Below, one piece after another: positions 58,156 to 59,828 of a stretch of DNA of 59,828 nt. The stretch covers positions 1 through 59,828 of the forward strand of contig NZ_VFYU01000009.1 of NCBI RefSeq assembly GCF_021012795.1, given 5' to 3'. The stretch is from Psychrobacter sp. I-STPA10 (GTDB lineage Bacteria; Pseudomonadota; Gammaproteobacteria; Pseudomonadales; Moraxellaceae). Each line of letters begins with the position of its first letter. The first letter of the stretch is position 1. Under the pieces are notes generated by a model. It did not search any database. It had not been told where the DNA came from and worked only from the letters and a program-made list of their open reading frames with translations. The position numbers were made by a program, and so were the translations under genes.

Positions 58156-58890
58156 ATGGACTTAACAACAAAAACAAGCAAACAATCATTCTCATCACAA
58201 AATACCCTCGGTATTATTGGTGGTATGAGTTGGGAGAGTACGCAAACTTATTATCAACTGATTAATCAAGGGGTAAAACAGCGACTTGGCGGATTACACT
58301 CAGCAGATATACTGATTCATAGCCTAGACTTTGCTCCAATAGAAGCATTGCAAATGCAAGGCGATTGGGAAATGATGGCTCAGATGCTTGCGGACAGTGG
58401 TAAACGCTTAAAGCTGGCAGGAGCGACAGGCTTGCTTATCGCCACCAATACTATGCACAAAGTGGCGGATAGGGTGATTGAGGCGACTGGCTTACCCCTG
58501 ATTCATATCGCTGATGCCACTGCACAGGCTATCAAATCTCAAGGGCTAAGCAACATTGCCTTATTGGGTACAAACTTTACCATGACCCAAGACTTTTATA
58601 AACAGCGTCTGCTTGATGCTAATCTAAGCGTCTTAATCCCTGATGACACTCAACGAGATGACATTCACCGCATTATTTATGATGAGCTATGCCAAGGTCA
58701 GATATTAGACAGTTCACGCCAACGCTATCAGCAGGTCATTGCAAGCTTGGCACAGCAGGGGGCAGAAGGGGTGATTTTGGGTTGTACGGAGATTGGCTTA
58801 TTAATCTCGCAACAGGATAGCCCCATTGCTGTGTTTGATACTACCGCCATTCATGCCAACTCAGCCGTTGAGTTTTTATTACAAGGATAA
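58156..58890 (+). CDS. Aspartate/glutamate racemase family protein
   Basis: A 244-residue two-lobed racemase. The first active-site segment is LLIATNTMHKVAD, with Thr where Cys is usual, as in E. coli YgeA; the second, GVILGCTEIGLL, keeps the Cys. IIGGMSWEST is the start signature. The substrate could be broad. It lies 66 bases after the HPP gene, same strand. Confidence 0.9.
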   Translation: MDLTTKTSKQSFSSQNTLGIIGGMSWESTQTYYQLINQGVKQRLGGLHSADILIHSLDFAPIEALQMQGDWEMMAQMLADSGKRLKLAGATGLLIATNTMHKVADRVIEATGLPLIHIADATAQAIKSQGLSNIALLGTNFTMTQDFYKQRLLDANLSVLIPDDTQRDDIHRIIYDELCQGQILDSSRQRYQQVIASLAQQGAEGVILGCTEIGLLISQQDSPIAVFDTTAIHANSAVEFLLQG

Positions 58891-58894
58891 TTTA

Positions 58895-59572
58895 TTAGGT
58901 TATTAAGCTCATTAAGTAATGTGAACAATAATAAAAGCAAAACGAATCAGTATCTTTAAGTTTGACATAATCTTTTCCCATCATTATTGCAATGACGGGA
59001 ATAATGGAAATTAATAAATTCCAACAGGTATGATAGGCAATGCCCCAAAGAAACTTGAATCGTACTCGAATAAAAGTAGTTGCCAAGCCCATAACAAACT
59101 GTGGAAAAACAATAATGGGAGTAATAATATAAAACCAAATACTATTATTATAGTGAACGACTGTATGGATAACAGAAAGTATAAGTACAGAAAAGTATAC
59201 TAAAAATGGAAATATTTTATCCCATTTTTGTCTAGAGATAAAAAAACGATAAAACTTTCTATATCTTAAAAAAAACCGAAACACAGTTTCTTCAAATAAT
59301 GGTATAAAAACCACATAAAAAGATAAAAAATGTAATATGGTTGAATATTCTTTTAACGAGTTGTCTCGAAGTGGCATGAGGTAATCTATTAATAATAAAA
59401 AAGGTACGACAGCCAATGTCAAAAAAATAACATTAAAAATAAAAGTGATTAAAAAATATTGTAATTTACCTTTAAAAGGAAGGTTAAGCTGATGGTCATC
59501 AGGGTGTTTGACAAACTGAAATAAGTCTGTTAACACTTCTCGGATTTTAAGATTATTAATATACTTTGACAA
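58895..59572 (-). CDS. CPBP-family intramembrane protease
   Basis: A 225-residue membrane protein with about six hydrophobic helices. PLFEETVFRFFLRYR holds the EExxxR motif; LILSVIHTVVHYNN gives the His, and GLATTFIRVRFKFLWGIAYHTCWN a second. These are CAAX/Abi-type proteases; target unknown. It is convergent with the racemase gene, with 4 bases between stops. Confidence 0.86.
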   Translation of the reverse strand: MSKYINNLKIREVLTDLFQFVKHPDDHQLNLPFKGKLQYFLITFIFNVIFLTLAVVPFLLLIDYLMPLRDNSLKEYSTILHFLSFYVVFIPLFEETVFRFFLRYRKFYRFFISRQKWDKIFPFLVYFSVLILSVIHTVVHYNNSIWFYIITPIIVFPQFVMGLATTFIRVRFKFLWGIAYHTCWNLLISIIPVIAIMMGKDYVKLKDTDSFCFYYCSHYLMSLIT

Positions 59573-59596
59573 TGCTTAGTTCCCTAGTTTATAAAA

Positions 59597-59716
59597 TATA
59601 GTCGGCTCAATACAAAACTGTTACATTGTCAAACTTACTCGCAGTACCTGCTTTTATAAAAACAGTTACCCCTTCGCTCGTTTTCCTTGTAACAGTATTA
59701 TCTTAAATTGACTATA
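59597..59716. repeat. Miniature element with IS630-like ends
   Basis: A 120-bp non-coding element with 28-bp imperfect inverted ends (about 21 matching): both begin TATAGTC and end CTGTTAC. Its right end, read inward as TATAGTCAATT, continues to resemble the end of the IS at 1-911. TA at each border fits TA targeting. No Correia-like core is present. Confidence 0.75.
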
Positions 59717-59765
59717 CCCCACTCTCAACTTTATTTTATAAAATCATATATGACCCCTCCCAAAC

Positions 59766-59826
59766 CCTCCCCTTGAAGTAAGGGGAGGACTTAAAAACCA
59801 GTTCCTCCCCCTTTTTAAGGGGGAGG
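59766..59826. repeat. C/G-run hairpins at window edge
   Basis: Two hairpins: CCTCCCCTT with AAGGGGAGG (59766-59788) and CCTCCCCCTT with AAGGGGGAGG (59804-59826). Their similarity suggests one dispersed repeat cut by the window end. Confidence 0.6.
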
Positions 59827-59828
59827 TT

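Overview
The window is a chromosomal segment around the replication origin of a low-GC gammaproteobacterium, most likely a member of the Moraxellaceae (Moraxella, Faucicola or Psychrobacter type). The evidence is the order mnmE-yidC-yidD-rnpA-rpmH-oriC-dnaA-dnaN-recF-gyrB, the adjoining LysM-dprA-tsaC block, protein resemblance judged by eye, and the repeat families. No species can be named from sequence alone. No rRNA, tRNA or CRISPR array was seen.

Layout. 1-911: a complete IS630-type element with a frameshifted transposase. 0.99-9.2 kb: crotonase, rlmF, a LysE-type exporter, a Pmp3-like peptide, thrC, a VapBC-like toxin-antitoxin pair, rsmB and fmt. 9.2-12.9 kb: a hybrid histidine kinase bracketed by two inverted copies of a Correia-like miniature element. 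12.9-20.6 kb, leftward genes: ribE, ribD, nrdR, mnmE, yidC, yidD, rnpA, rpmH. 20.55-21.53 kb: oriC with six perfect DnaA boxes. 21.5-28.8 kb, rightward: dnaA, dnaN, recF, gyrB. 29.2-32.3 kb: LysM protein, dprA, tsaC. 32.4-38.2 kb: a GbsR/MarR-type regulator followed by seven membrane or redox genes ending in a fatty-acid desaturase; four of these genes share a 20-bp palindrome just upstream. 38.2-47.4 kb: membrane protein, metallophosphoesterase, a 61-residue protein, grpE and dnaK (each with a possible sigma-32 promoter), a DMT permease, a bioF-like enzyme and a beta-barrel protein. 47.6-54.4 kb: hemN, a zinc-type ArsR repressor with a His-rich protein, and a TonB receptor with a divergent AraC regulator. 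54.3-57.5 kb: a small accessory island between two near-identical tetR copies, holding a decayed IS701/IS4-like transposase and an AT-rich lysE-type gene. 57.5-59.8 kb: HPP membrane protein, aspartate-racemase family enzyme, CPBP protease, then a second miniature element and C/G-run hairpins.

Main observations. (1) parS-like palindromes close to TGTTTCACGTGAAACA are scattered from 4.2 to 35.7 kb on both sides of dnaA and absent from the rest; several lie inside genes and add FHVKQ or VSRET peptides. (2) The 454-bp gap between ribE and ribD holds four perfect DnaA boxes plus one perfect-core and two variant parS sites: a second origin-like or DnaA-titrating locus about 7 kb from oriC. (3) The GbsR-type cluster appears to be an undescribed regulon with its own operator. 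(4) Correia-like miniature elements, and a second miniature family whose ends match the IS630 element, suggest the full IS mobilises the short ones. (5) The tetR duplication carries TATAC-N6-GTATA operators.

Everything here was read by eye. Family names rest on motif recognition, and comparisons with elements from other genomes are from memory.
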